Source: an uncultured Christensenellaceae bacterium (GTDB lineage: Bacteria > Bacillota > Clostridia > Christensenellales > Pumilibacteraceae). From it: 64,000 nucleotides of DNA. The notes below the pieces were generated by a model, which ran no database searches, was not told the DNA's origin, and saw only the letters and a program-made list of their open reading frames with translations. This document shows, piece by piece, positions 33,179 to 40,718 of the stretch. The position numbers were made by a program, and so were the translations under genes. The stretch is taken from contig CAJULK010000007.1 of assembly GCA_910587455.1 (NCBI GenBank), positions 49,742-113,741 of the forward strand, given 5' to 3'. Within the stretch, counting starts at the first letter, position 1. The number at the start of each line of letters is the position of its first letter.

Positions 33179-33679
33179 ATGAAGAAACAGGATAAGAACG
33201 TTCAAGACGCACGCCCCGTATATGTGCTCTGCCCCCGTTGCGAGATCAACTACATCGACAAACGCGACAAATATTGTGCCGTGTGTAAAGCCGAATTGGG
33301 CATAGGCGATCCTTCCATACTGCTTCCCGACGAGGACGAAGCGCAGGAAGAACGCATTTGCCCTATATGCCGCGTCAATCTTTTGGATGAGGACGAAGAA
33401 GTCTGCATCGAGTGCAAAAAAGACCTCGAAGAAAAGGGAAAAGAAGTTCGCGAAACGCCGGACGAGGACGAAGACAACATGAACGATTGGGAACCGTTTG
33501 ACGACGAGGAGGAGGAAGAAATCCCCGACGGCATGCAGGAAATACTCATCGACGAAGAAGAGGAAGAGGAAGAAGAGGAAGAAGATATCGAATCCGTTTC
33601 CGACGATCCCGACGACTTCGATTTCGACGTAGACCCCAACGACTTTGTAGAGGACGACGAAGAAGAGGAAGAGCTTTAA
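33179..33679 (+). CDS. Zinc-ribbon protein with very acidic C-terminal half (166 aa)
   Basis: Residues 12-82 hold two zinc-ribbon-like modules: CPRCEINYIDKRDKYCAVC and CPICRVNLLDEDEEVCIEC, each with two CxxC pairs. From about residue 90 the chain is almost all Asp and Glu with few hydrophobics (for example a run of nine Glu). This DNA is a GAA/GAG-rich tract at 33500-33600. Such acidic tails are usually disordered and may mimic nucleic acid; no specific function can be assigned. The ATG at 33179 follows GGAG and a consensus promoter, and the gene ends at a strong terminator, so it is a clear single-gene unit. Confidence 0.85.
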   Translation: MKKQDKNVQDARPVYVLCPRCEINYIDKRDKYCAVCKAELGIGDPSILLPDEDEAQEERICPICRVNLLDEDEEVCIECKKDLEEKGKEVRETPDEDEDNMNDWEPFDDEEEEEIPDGMQEILIDEEEEEEEEEEDIESVSDDPDDFDFDVDPNDFVEDDEEEEEL

Positions 33680-33711
33680 GCGTTTTCCGCTTTTACACGC
33701 GCATTAACATA

Positions 33712-33746
33712 AACGACCCGCACGCTTTATCGTCGGGTCGTTTTTT
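33712..33746 (+). terminator. Terminator after the acidic zinc-ribbon gene
   Basis: ACGACCCG (33713-33720), a 13-base loop, CGGGTCGT (33734-33741) and then TTTTTA. Confidence 0.78.
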
Positions 33747-33782
33747 ATACAATAAATACTATAATCGGCAAGCCATGCGTCG

Positions 33783-34547
33783 TCACATGCCGTCGCCGTC
33801 GGGCGCGGGCGCACCGCACGCTTCGCCGCCTTTCGCCTGTTCTATGCTGCGTTGTTTTTTGTACATTCTGCTCCAATTTACAAAACCGTACAGATCGAGC
33901 GCGAGAAACGCGACGAAGCAGACCACCATCGGCAGATACATTATTTCGTCCGCGCTCGCCATTGCCCACAGCGCAATGAGCACAACGTCGTTGACCGCGT
34001 AACCCACCGCGTAGAAGCGACTGCGCCGCGCCGTGAGATATGCCGCGGCAAACGAAGTCAGAACGGACGCGGTGCTCACTTCCAAATTGGACGTACCGAG
34101 CACACGCAATATAAAATAGAATGCGACCGTCACGGCAACAGACAGCGCCGCGAATATCCCCCACTCTTTTCCCGAAAGCGTGTTGACCTTTACTTCGCTT
34201 TTCTTTCCGTCAAACGGATGCCGAAGCCACGACACAAGCGCCGCAACGGCGATGGGCGCGCTCATGCCTATATAAGTTATCATTTCGCCGTAGTAACCGA
34301 AAGAATACGATATGATCCCGTAAAACACCGCAAATACGATAACAAGCCCCTGCCCGACCGGATTGCCCTTCGATACCAATACCAGCGCAGCAAAACCTAT
34401 AAGCGCCCCAGCAAGATAGTGATACTGCGTATTGCCGAACGCAAAAAAACACGCGATCGTCGCCGCGGTGCTCAAGCCCCAAATGATCCATTCGGTCGGG
34501 GTAAGGAATTTGAAAAATGCTGAAAGTTTAGACATGGTGTTTTTCAA
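33783..34547 (-). CDS. pnuC: PnuC-type nicotinamide riboside/mononucleotide transporter (254 aa)
   Basis: Inner-membrane facilitator of NAD precursor uptake. Seven or so hydrophobic segments span residues 15-225. The family signatures are seen at the C-terminal half: YAVNDVVLIALWAM and LYGFVNWSRMYKKQ (the WxxW-like NW motif). The N-terminus is WIIWGLSTAATIACFFAFG. The start is a TTG at 34547 or the ATG at 34535; neither has a strong ribosome site. The gene has its own perfect promoter and a roughly 100-base leader that can fold into an interleaved stem structure (34593-34637), a candidate NAD-related riboswitch. Confidence 0.9.
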   Translation of the reverse strand: MKNTMSKLSAFFKFLTPTEWIIWGLSTAATIACFFAFGNTQYHYLAGALIGFAALVLVSKGNPVGQGLVIVFAVFYGIISYSFGYYGEMITYIGMSAPIAVAALVSWLRHPFDGKKSEVKVNTLSGKEWGIFAALSVAVTVAFYFILRVLGTSNLEVSTASVLTSFAAAYLTARRSRFYAVGYAVNDVVLIALWAMASADEIMYLPMVVCFVAFLALDLYGFVNWSRMYKKQRSIEQAKGGEACGAPAPDGDGM

Positions 34548-34592
34548 AAAAATAGCACTCTGTTCGTATCTTCAAAGACCTAACGATAGAAC

Positions 34593-34637
34593 AAAATGCC
34601 GACGCATCCGCAAGCACTCGGCAACGCTTGCATTTTT
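34593..34637 (-). promoter_or_regulatory. Structured leader of pnuC, possible pseudoknot riboswitch
   Basis: On the minus strand: GCAAGC (34631-34626) pairs with GCTTGC (34615-34610), and GCCGA (34622-34618) pairs with TCGGC (34602-34598). The pairs interleave, which is an H-type pseudoknot. An outer AAAATGC/GCATTTT pairing (34636-34630 with 34599-34593) competes with both. The position, between the promoter and pnuC, is where NAD+-II (pnuC-motif) riboswitches occur, but no known consensus was matched by eye. Confidence 0.5.
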
Positions 34638-34650
34638 ATTGATTTTTTAT

Positions 34651-34679
34651 ATTATATACGCGTGATTTTATTTTGTCAA
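34651..34679 (-). promoter_or_regulatory. Promoter of pnuC
   Basis: Minus-strand TTGACA, 17-base spacer, TATAAT: full consensus, giving a leader of roughly 100 bases before the pnuC start. Confidence 0.85.
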
Positions 34680-34713
34680 GCATATAACACCGTGCGATTG
34701 TACGCCGCGCCGC

Positions 34714-35184
34714 TCATCGCTCGAAAACGTTGATTATTTCACGCCCCGATTTTCTCGCATAGTCCACGGCAAGCGCCGTTCCGCTGCGCCCTCGCTTGCG
34801 CATTGGTACATATTCACTGTCGAAATAAGTAACGAGCACGTCGCACATATCTATCATCGCTTCGTTCCTTTTGATGTACGAACTTATGCCGGCATGCCGC
34901 ACCTGCTGCGGGAATACCGTTTCGTCGTACAACGTCATGAGATAGTCTTTATATTCGACGCTTATGCTCTCGAATGAGGAACGGACGTACACTCTGCGAA
35001 TGTGCCTGTACTTTTCTTTAAGAACAGTCGCCGTTTCAAGACACAGCGAGTCGAAAGCGCTTCCGCTTCCGAACAAAAACGTATCCGCACCGCGACGTAT
35101 AAGCGAAACGACAATACCCGTAAGCCGCGCCGCCAACGGCTCGGTGTCGTCAACATTCCTGTGACCTATAAAAGCAACGATCAT
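34714..35184 (-). CDS. SLOG-superfamily (DUF1273/YpsA-like) protein (156 aa)
   Basis: A Rossmann-like SLOG-fold protein. The first strand is MIVAFIGHRNVDD, the nucleotide-binding Gly loop is FLFGSGSAFDSLC (about residues 37-49), and the C-terminus has RSGTALAVDYARKSGREIIN, matching the SLOG 'GGT..A..YA...' pattern. Solo SLOG proteins bind nucleotide-derived ligands, and some act as sensors in conflict systems; this one is alone, so no pathway is given. It has TATAAT 18 bases ahead of the ATG and is divergent from an XRE gene. Confidence 0.8.
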   Translation of the reverse strand: MIVAFIGHRNVDDTEPLAARLTGIVVSLIRRGADTFLFGSGSAFDSLCLETATVLKEKYRHIRRVYVRSSFESISVEYKDYLMTLYDETVFPQQVRHAGISSYIKRNEAMIDMCDVLVTYFDSEYVPMRKRGRSGTALAVDYARKSGREIINVFER

Positions 35185-35212
35185 ACCGCCCGCCTCAATA
35201 CGATTATACTAC

Positions 35213-35280
35213 ACCGAAAGCGTTCGGTCAACCGTACGTACGGTATTACGAACGTCTTTGCGAATAAAGTTTAATATAAT
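35213..35280 (+). promoter_or_regulatory. Two palindromic operators and -10 box upstream of an XRE gene
   Basis: ACCGAA-AGCG-TTCGGT (35213-35228) and the perfect palindrome ACCGTACGTACGGT (35231-35244) lie in tandem, centres 17 bp apart, sharing ACCG...CGGT arms. TATAAT at 35275-35280 serves the XRE gene at 35313; no good -35 box is seen. They sit between the divergent SLOG and XRE genes. Confidence 0.5.
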
Positions 35281-35312
35281 TGTCAATGAAAGACAACAGG
35301 CGGTACAAAACC

Positions 35313-35546
35313 ATGAAACTCAACGAAGCGATATTTCTGCGCATACGCGAGCTTGCGAACTCTCACGGACTTTCTGTCTATAAGCTCGCCAAAAACAGCG
35401 GCGTACCGCGCTCGACCGTAGCGACCATGAGAATAAACAAGTCGGTCGGTACGGCTTCCATATACGGTATTTGCGAATATTTGGAAATGACCTTGTGTGA
35501 TTTTTTCCGCTCGCCGCTATTCGACCGCGAGAATCTTATGGATTAA
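35313..35546 (+). CDS. XRE-family regulator (77 aa)
   Basis: Helix-turn-helix protein of the Cro/C1 type: IRELANSHGLSVYKLAKNSG, VPRSTVATMRINKSVGTASI and YGICEYLEMTLCDFFRSPLF, the last matching 'lck.L.itl.dFF', the usual end of this subfamily. Two further in-frame starts lie upstream, but the -10 box at 35275-35280 puts transcription near 35287, so ATG 35313 is the first usable one. The tandem palindromes at 35213-35244 are likely its operators, which would also affect the divergent SLOG gene. Confidence 0.85.
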   Translation: MKLNEAIFLRIRELANSHGLSVYKLAKNSGVPRSTVATMRINKSVGTASIYGICEYLEMTLCDFFRSPLFDRENLMD

Positions 35547-35566
35547 GATTAAAAAGCGAACCGATT

Positions 35567-35716
35567 GTTCGACGTCGGCTCGCCCTGCGGCGAGAAGCTC
35601 CTCGCAATAACGCGAACATAATATTATTCTGTCATTCCTAACGGGCGAGCGCAGTCAGATACAATTAGTATCGTAACGTATACATAAATCAATCTTCGAT
35701 TGCGATGTTAAGCATC
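35567..35716. repeat. Degenerate copy of the dispersed repeat
   Basis: GTCGGCTCGCCCTGCGGCGAGAAG near 35571-35594 is module 2 of the family, with CTCGCC/GGCGAG arms around an altered loop, and GTCATTCCTAACGGGCGAGCG near 35632-35652 is module 1. The GAAGAATC end expected after module 1 is replaced by about 50 unrelated bases before GCATCCCAACC near 35712, so this copy looks interrupted or decayed. Confidence 0.55.
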
Positions 35717-35731
35717 CCAACCTTAATTCCG

Positions 35732-37729
35732 TTACCCGTTCAAACGGAAATCCACGCGGTCGCCCTCGACTTTATCTACTATAATGCTCACTTTGTCGCC
35801 GAGCGCGAACTTTGCCCTGCCGCAAGAAATGCACATGCGCTTTCGGTCGAATGTCGCGGCGGGCGGAAGCGTCGAAAGTCTTACCAAGCCTTCCGCCGAG
35901 TTATCGAGCTCGACGAAAAACCCGAAATCGGTGACCGAGCTTATAACGCCGATATAGTTTTCGCCGATATGATGCGACATGTATTCGGCCTTTTTGAAAT
36001 CATCGACTTTGCGCTCGCAGTCCTGCGCGATGCGCTCCGCTTTCGAGCTTTGTTTGGCAGCGTCCGACGTAAAGTCTTTGAACTTTTTAGCCGCAGGCGC
36101 GCCGCCGCGCAAATACGCTTTGATTATGCGATGGATAGCAAGATCCGGGTATCTTCTGATAGGCGACGTGAAATGGCAGTAATACTTTTCCGCAAGACCG
36201 AAATGTCCTTCGTTTTTCGGCTCGTACGTCGCTTTTGCCATGGCGCGGATCGCCACGCGCGACACCGCAGACAAAATATCGGGTCTGACGCCGGCAAGCA
36301 GCTTTGCTATCTGCTCGGGAGCGGGATCGGCGGGACAGTTTACGCCGGCGCCGACTGCGTCGAGATAATCGTTTAGCGCCTCGATTTTTTCGGGCGACGG
36401 CTTTTCGTGCGCACGGTAAACGAACGGAAGTTTTAATCTTTCGAACTTTTCCGCGACAGCGCAGTTTGCGAGTATCATAAACTCTTCGATTATACCCATG
36501 CTGAACAGCGCGGGCTTTTTCGCAATATCGACCACATGCCCGACCGAGTCGAACTTGATCTCCGTTTCGGTCGGCAGGAATTCTATCGAACCTTTGCTTT
36601 CTCTTAATTTCATCCGCTTTTCGGCGAGTTCTTTCATAAGCTCGATTGACGGAACGAGTGCGGAATATTTTTGACGAAGCCGCACGTCGCCGTCGATTAT
36701 CGCCTGCACGCCCGAATACGTCATGCGCGCCGCCGAGCGTATTACGCCCTCGCAGACTTCGTAGCCTATCCGCTCGCCAGACTCGTCGAGAGCGATAACG
36801 ACCGCGAGCACGAGCCTGTCCTCGCCCTCGTTGAGCGAGCACAGCCCGTTAGACAACTCTTCGGGCAGCATCGGTATTACTCGGTCCGCAAGATACACGC
36901 TTGTCCCGCGCCGAAACGCTTCTCGGTCGAGCGGCGAACCGTCCGTTACGTACTGCGCCACGTCGGCGATATACACGCCGAGCCGATACCCGCTCTCCGT
37001 CTTTACGATAGACACCGCGTCGTCGAAATCTTTGGAATCGTTGCCGTCTATAGTGAATACGGTTTCATTCCGAAAATCGGTGCGGTACGGCTTTAACGCT
37101 TCATTCCGATCTATCTCGGGCGGAAACGCGCGCGCTTCTTTGAGCACGTCCTGCGGAAATTCGGTGCGCAGATTATGCGAAGCGATCACGCTTTTCACGT
37201 CCATACCTATTTCGTCGCTGCGCCCGAGCACGGCAAGAACGCGCGCAACGTCGCCCTTCGACGTTTCCTTAACATCGATAATGACCTTATCGTGCTCGCT
37301 CGCGCCGCCGAGCGACGTTATTTCCAAAAGTTCGCCGTAATGCTTGTCGTCGGGCACTGCGCAAAACAGATTATCGCGGTAGACCACCGTCGCAACTACA
37401 GAAAGAGGATTGCGTTCGACTATCTCTATGACGCGCCCTTCGCGACGGCGTCCGCCCTCGCGCGCGGCTCTGTCGCTTATCACGAGCACTCGAACGGTAT
37501 CGCCGTGCCGAGCGCCGCACAGATTGACGCCCGAAACGAAAACGTCGCGTTCGCCGTCCGAAACGAACCCGAACCGACTGCCCTTTCCGTCCAATACGCC
37601 CGTTACCGTCGGCAGCGTGTAATTATCGAACTGCGAAACGGCGGCGCACGCGGCGCCGCGCCTGCCGCCCGACTTTTTGTTGCACGCGCCGCGCTTGGGT
37701 TTGAAATTGTTTTTACGATTTTTTTTCAT
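35732..37729 (-). CDS. rnr: Ribonuclease R (665 aa)
   Basis: 3'-to-5' exoribonuclease of the RNB family that degrades structured RNA. After a basic N-terminal tail (residues 1-30) come cold-shock-type domains, then the RNB catalytic core with FTIDGNDSKDFDDAVSI (metal-binding Asp cluster, about 230-246), GVYIADVAQYV, and DRVIPMLPEELSNGLCSLN. A C-terminal S1 domain (IGVISSVTDFGFFVELDNSAEGLV) follows. The ATG at 37729 is chosen because AGGA is seven bases before it. It is shorter than Bacillus RNase R but has all domains. It lies downstream of secG, the common secG-rnr order; smpB, often next, is not here. Confidence 0.94.
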   Translation of the reverse strand: MKKNRKNNFKPKRGACNKKSGGRRGAACAAVSQFDNYTLPTVTGVLDGKGSRFGFVSDGERDVFVSGVNLCGARHGDTVRVLVISDRAAREGGRRREGRVIEIVERNPLSVVATVVYRDNLFCAVPDDKHYGELLEITSLGGASEHDKVIIDVKETSKGDVARVLAVLGRSDEIGMDVKSVIASHNLRTEFPQDVLKEARAFPPEIDRNEALKPYRTDFRNETVFTIDGNDSKDFDDAVSIVKTESGYRLGVYIADVAQYVTDGSPLDREAFRRGTSVYLADRVIPMLPEELSNGLCSLNEGEDRLVLAVVIALDESGERIGYEVCEGVIRSAARMTYSGVQAIIDGDVRLRQKYSALVPSIELMKELAEKRMKLRESKGSIEFLPTETEIKFDSVGHVVDIAKKPALFSMGIIEEFMILANCAVAEKFERLKLPFVYRAHEKPSPEKIEALNDYLDAVGAGVNCPADPAPEQIAKLLAGVRPDILSAVSRVAIRAMAKATYEPKNEGHFGLAEKYYCHFTSPIRRYPDLAIHRIIKAYLRGGAPAAKKFKDFTSDAAKQSSKAERIAQDCERKVDDFKKAEYMSHHIGENYIGVISSVTDFGFFVELDNSAEGLVRLSTLPPAATFDRKRMCISCGRAKFALGDKVSIIVDKVEGDRVDFRLNG

Positions 37730-37759
37730 GTACATATCCTATTATGACTCATTCGATTG

Positions 37760-37786
37760 CAAACAAAAAGGGCTTATTCAGCCCTT
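37760..37786 (-). terminator. Terminator after secG
   Basis: Minus-strand AAGGGCT, five-base loop, AGCCCTT and TTTGTTTGC. It lies between secG and rnr, so rnr probably depends on read-through or another start. Confidence 0.72.
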
Positions 37787-37816
37787 CCCGAAACTTGAAC
37801 GCTACGCGCTGCGATC

Positions 37817-38131
37817 TCAATAACCGAGATTGTATCTCGATATGATCAAGGAAACGAAGAACAGTATAGCAAGCACGCCCTCGATTATACCGAGCACCAC
37901 GGTAACTTTCTTCATTACCGATTCGAGCGACTTTGACTTATCCTTGGCGTAAAACGTATCGCGTTGACCGGACAGCGCACCCATACCGGATGACGACGAC
38001 GGCTGAAACATTATGACGAGTATGAGCGCAAGCCCTATGGCAACCATAAGGCATACCAAAACTATGCGAATATACGGGAAAGAATTTGCGACCCAATCGG
38101 GTACGGACGATAAAAACGACATAGTAAACAC
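37817..38131 (-). CDS. secG: SecG preprotein translocase subunit (104 aa)
   Basis: Small inner-membrane subunit of the SecYEG channel. Two transmembrane helices are clear: IRIVLVCLMVAIGLALILVIMFQ (about residues 22-45) and VTVVLGIIEGVLAILFFVSLI (about 76-97). The connecting loop has the conserved GMGALSG-type stretch (SSGMGALSGQRDTFYAK). It is longer than the E. coli core and has a short N-terminal extension. GAGGTG precedes the ATG. It is followed by rnr, as in many Firmicutes. Confidence 0.92.
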   Translation of the reverse strand: MFTMSFLSSVPDWVANSFPYIRIVLVCLMVAIGLALILVIMFQPSSSSGMGALSGQRDTFYAKDKSKSLESVMKKVTVVLGIIEGVLAILFFVSLIISRYNLGY

Positions 38132-38213
38132 CTCTTTTTATAAAAAGCATTGATATTATATCACAACGCTCGGCGTTTCGCAAGCGTTTTTACAAGTAAA
38201 TTTCGGAAATAGA

Positions 38214-39902
38214 CTATTCGAAGTCCGCGACCTGCCGAATATGAAACGCGAATGAAACGTTTTCGCCGGCACCCGCAGGCAAAGGAATACCGTATCCGAC
38301 TAGCGCCGCACCCGAAAACGTCTTGTCTGTTTCTCGGACATGATATAGATTGTGCGCGTCAAGCCCGTCGAATCTGACGCGCTTTAAGCCGGTCTTACCT
38401 GCTCCCGAGCATACGGAATACGCCTTGGACTTGTCCTTGGAAACGACGGTATCGACATTGCCCGAGCCGTACATGTCGCCCGCCGCAATAAGCTCCGCGT
38501 CGTCCTGATAAGAGTATATTTGCGCGCGAAAAGCGTTTGCCGTATTTCCGTCCACGGCGAGCGGATCGAACGCGTACGACAGCGCGCCGAATGTCGCGCG
38601 GTCGAATTTGGATTTGAGCATAACGTCGCGCGGCGTCCATTCTACACGGCTCGTGAGCATGCACGGCGGAAACGGCTCGAACTCCGTTCGATCGACGGGC
38701 TTAGCCCCCACCGTCATGCAGTAAGCTCCCATACCGAGATCGCACTCGCCGTCGCATAAAACGGTCAGATCGGCATACTCCGCACAAACTTCGCCGAGAG
38801 CCGAATATGCGCGCACGCACCTGTCGAAAACCTGCTTGGCAGACGCGCCTTTGTTCTTTGCGGTAAGCAAAATTACGTTAGCGCCGAGTTCCGCAGCCGC
38901 TTTCAGGCTGTTATCGAAACAGCGTTCGATCGGCAATCCGATACCGAGTTTCAATCCTACGTCCGTCGCGTAAACTTTGGCGGCGGAGATCCCGTCACGC
39001 ACTTTTTCGTCGATCTCCGACTTAACGTCGAGCATAAACGTATCGACGCCGAGTCGGGACGAAGCGGCCGTTTTTTCGCGCAGTCCTGCCGCGTCGCAGG
39101 GCTTAGCCGTCCCGTCAACGATATAGATAGGCCTGCGCCGAACGGCATACTTTTCGGGCATAAGCAGCTCGCGGATCACGTCGTGCACAGCGCGTGCGAG
39201 TCCGCCGACGCCCCTGTCCGAATACATCATAAACGTTTCGGGCGAACAAAACGTCTTGCCGCCGCCGAGCGCATACGGCTCGTCCGAAAAATCGAGCGCC
39301 AGCCCTATGCTTTCGCCGTCCGTTTCGACAACGTATCCCCCGCCGTATATCATGCCGAACCCATACGCGGCATAGCCGCTCGCCGCCGCAACGACGGGAG
39401 TCTTGCCGTCCGTTACGAATTTACCGTCCGCATGTTTTTTCAATCCCGACGAACGCAATATTTCCGCGCCGCCGACTATCCTCGCGCCGCCGCAAAGCGC
39501 ATACGTAATTTCGATATCCGAGCCGCGGTTGATAAGTTCGAATCTTCGCGCTATGCCGCCGCGCGATATAGGTTTGTAAAACAACCTCAATTCGAGCGCG
39601 TTTTTTTCGTCCTCGAGCACCGCCTCGAGCGTTTTGCCGCAGCGCAGCGTCGGGAACGCGCACTCCGTCCGTCGGGTAACGACCTCGCACGACTTTAGGC
39701 TAAATGCGGTCTTTACCGCCTTGCCGCCGCGCGACAGTTCGAATCCGTATTCGCGGCAGCCTCCGCCGACCGCCGACCGCATGTCGTCCTCTGGCTCGAC
39801 TCGCGCGCCGAAACAAAGGTGCGCAAGCCCGCCGTCTGTGCGCGATATATAGCACGCTTCGCCGCCCGTCATATACATAATTCCGTTATCGGTTTTAATC
39901 AT
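38214..39902 (-). CDS. GH36 alpha-galactosidase homologue that seems to lack catalytic motifs (562 aa)
   Basis: The overall layout is GH36: an N-terminal beta-sandwich with LAHLCFGARVEPED (like 'LxHLYxGKRL'), a central barrel region from about residue 270, and a C-terminal sheet with RAQIYSYQDDAELIAAGDMY and LDAHNLYHVRETDKTFSGA, closely resembling the family end. However, the nucleophile motif expected as 'DYLKWDxN' aligns with ANVILLTAKNKGAS, and the acid/base region after 'CSGGGGRFD' aligns with VLCDGECDLGMGAYCM and then AKPVDRTEFEP, without the SDDTD sequence. The alignment is by eye. It may be a pseudoenzyme or a divergent enzyme. The ATG at 39902 has no strong ribosome site. Confidence 0.62.
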   Translation of the reverse strand: MIKTDNGIMYMTGGEACYISRTDGGLAHLCFGARVEPEDDMRSAVGGGCREYGFELSRGGKAVKTAFSLKSCEVVTRRTECAFPTLRCGKTLEAVLEDEKNALELRLFYKPISRGGIARRFELINRGSDIEITYALCGGARIVGGAEILRSSGLKKHADGKFVTDGKTPVVAAASGYAAYGFGMIYGGGYVVETDGESIGLALDFSDEPYALGGGKTFCSPETFMMYSDRGVGGLARAVHDVIRELLMPEKYAVRRRPIYIVDGTAKPCDAAGLREKTAASSRLGVDTFMLDVKSEIDEKVRDGISAAKVYATDVGLKLGIGLPIERCFDNSLKAAAELGANVILLTAKNKGASAKQVFDRCVRAYSALGEVCAEYADLTVLCDGECDLGMGAYCMTVGAKPVDRTEFEPFPPCMLTSRVEWTPRDVMLKSKFDRATFGALSYAFDPLAVDGNTANAFRAQIYSYQDDAELIAAGDMYGSGNVDTVVSKDKSKAYSVCSGAGKTGLKRVRFDGLDAHNLYHVRETDKTFSGAALVGYGIPLPAGAGENVSFAFHIRQVADFE

Positions 39903-39941
39903 AATAATCTACCCGCCGTCGTCATGCCCGTTATCTTTAGA

Positions 39942-40718
39942 TCAAAAAAGTTTGGCAGTAACGTCCAAAAACAGTTTTTGCGGTAAAACATGCCGCAAAA
40001 AATTGAGCATCTTGTACTTGAACCCGACAATATAAAGCGGCTTTCGGCACTTGACGCAGCACTTGTATATCTTTTTGCTCGCTTTTACGGGATCCATACG
40101 CTTATGCTCGCGCGAATCTATTTTACGCGCGGAAACGCTCGGCTCGTCGCCGTACCGTTCGCCGCCGTCGCCGAACTTGACGCGGTTTGCCGTAAAGTTT
40201 GTGCGTATATCGCCGGGACACACCGAACTGACGCAAATCCCGTGTTTTTTCAGTTCCATGTACAGACCGAACGCCGCCATATTGACCGCAGCCTTGCTCG
40301 CGCAGTACATGGCGCGAAACGGCAATGCGAACAACGCGCACGCAGACGATATAAACACGGCTTTACCGCCGCGATGCATATATTTGAGCGCGTGCCGCAC
40401 AAGCCCGAGCGCTCCGCCGAAATTAAGCGCCATCTGCCGCTCTATCTCCTCGGTCGGCAGAAGTTCCGTCGCACCCGAAAGCCCGCCGCCCGCACACGCG
40501 ATCACGGTGTCGATGCGTCCGTACTTTTCCGCTATACCGTCCAGAGCCGCAGTCAGAGCGTTTTCGTCCGTTACGTCTACGGCAATATCATCGCCGCTTG
40601 CCGAACGCGCAAGCCCTATCACGGTATGCCCGTCCGCGCGGTACAGTCGGCACAACTGTTCGCCTATTCCGCTCGTACAGCCGGATATAACGACAATGCG
40701 CTTTATATTATTTTTCAT
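39942..40718 (-). CDS. Short-chain dehydrogenase/reductase (258 aa)
   Basis: NAD(P)-dependent oxidoreductase with a Rossmann fold. The cofactor loop SGCTSGIGEQL (TGxxxGIG type, about residues 12-22), the ACAGGGLSG strand (NNAG-like), ISSACALF with the catalytic Ser, and the YCASKAAV catalytic YxxxK are all present. The substrate is unknown. The C-terminal 70 residues include a Cys/Lys-rich segment (IYKCCVKCRKPLYIVGFKYK) seen in SDRs related to clostridial membrane-associated members. The gene overlaps the 3' end of htpG by 11 bases, so they are probably cotranscribed. Confidence 0.9.
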   Translation of the reverse strand: MKNNIKRIVVISGCTSGIGEQLCRLYRADGHTVIGLARSASGDDIAVDVTDENALTAALDGIAEKYGRIDTVIACAGGGLSGATELLPTEEIERQMALNFGGALGLVRHALKYMHRGGKAVFISSACALFALPFRAMYCASKAAVNMAAFGLYMELKKHGICVSSVCPGDIRTNFTANRVKFGDGGERYGDEPSVSARKIDSREHKRMDPVKASKKIYKCCVKCRKPLYIVGFKYKMLNFLRHVLPQKLFLDVTAKLF

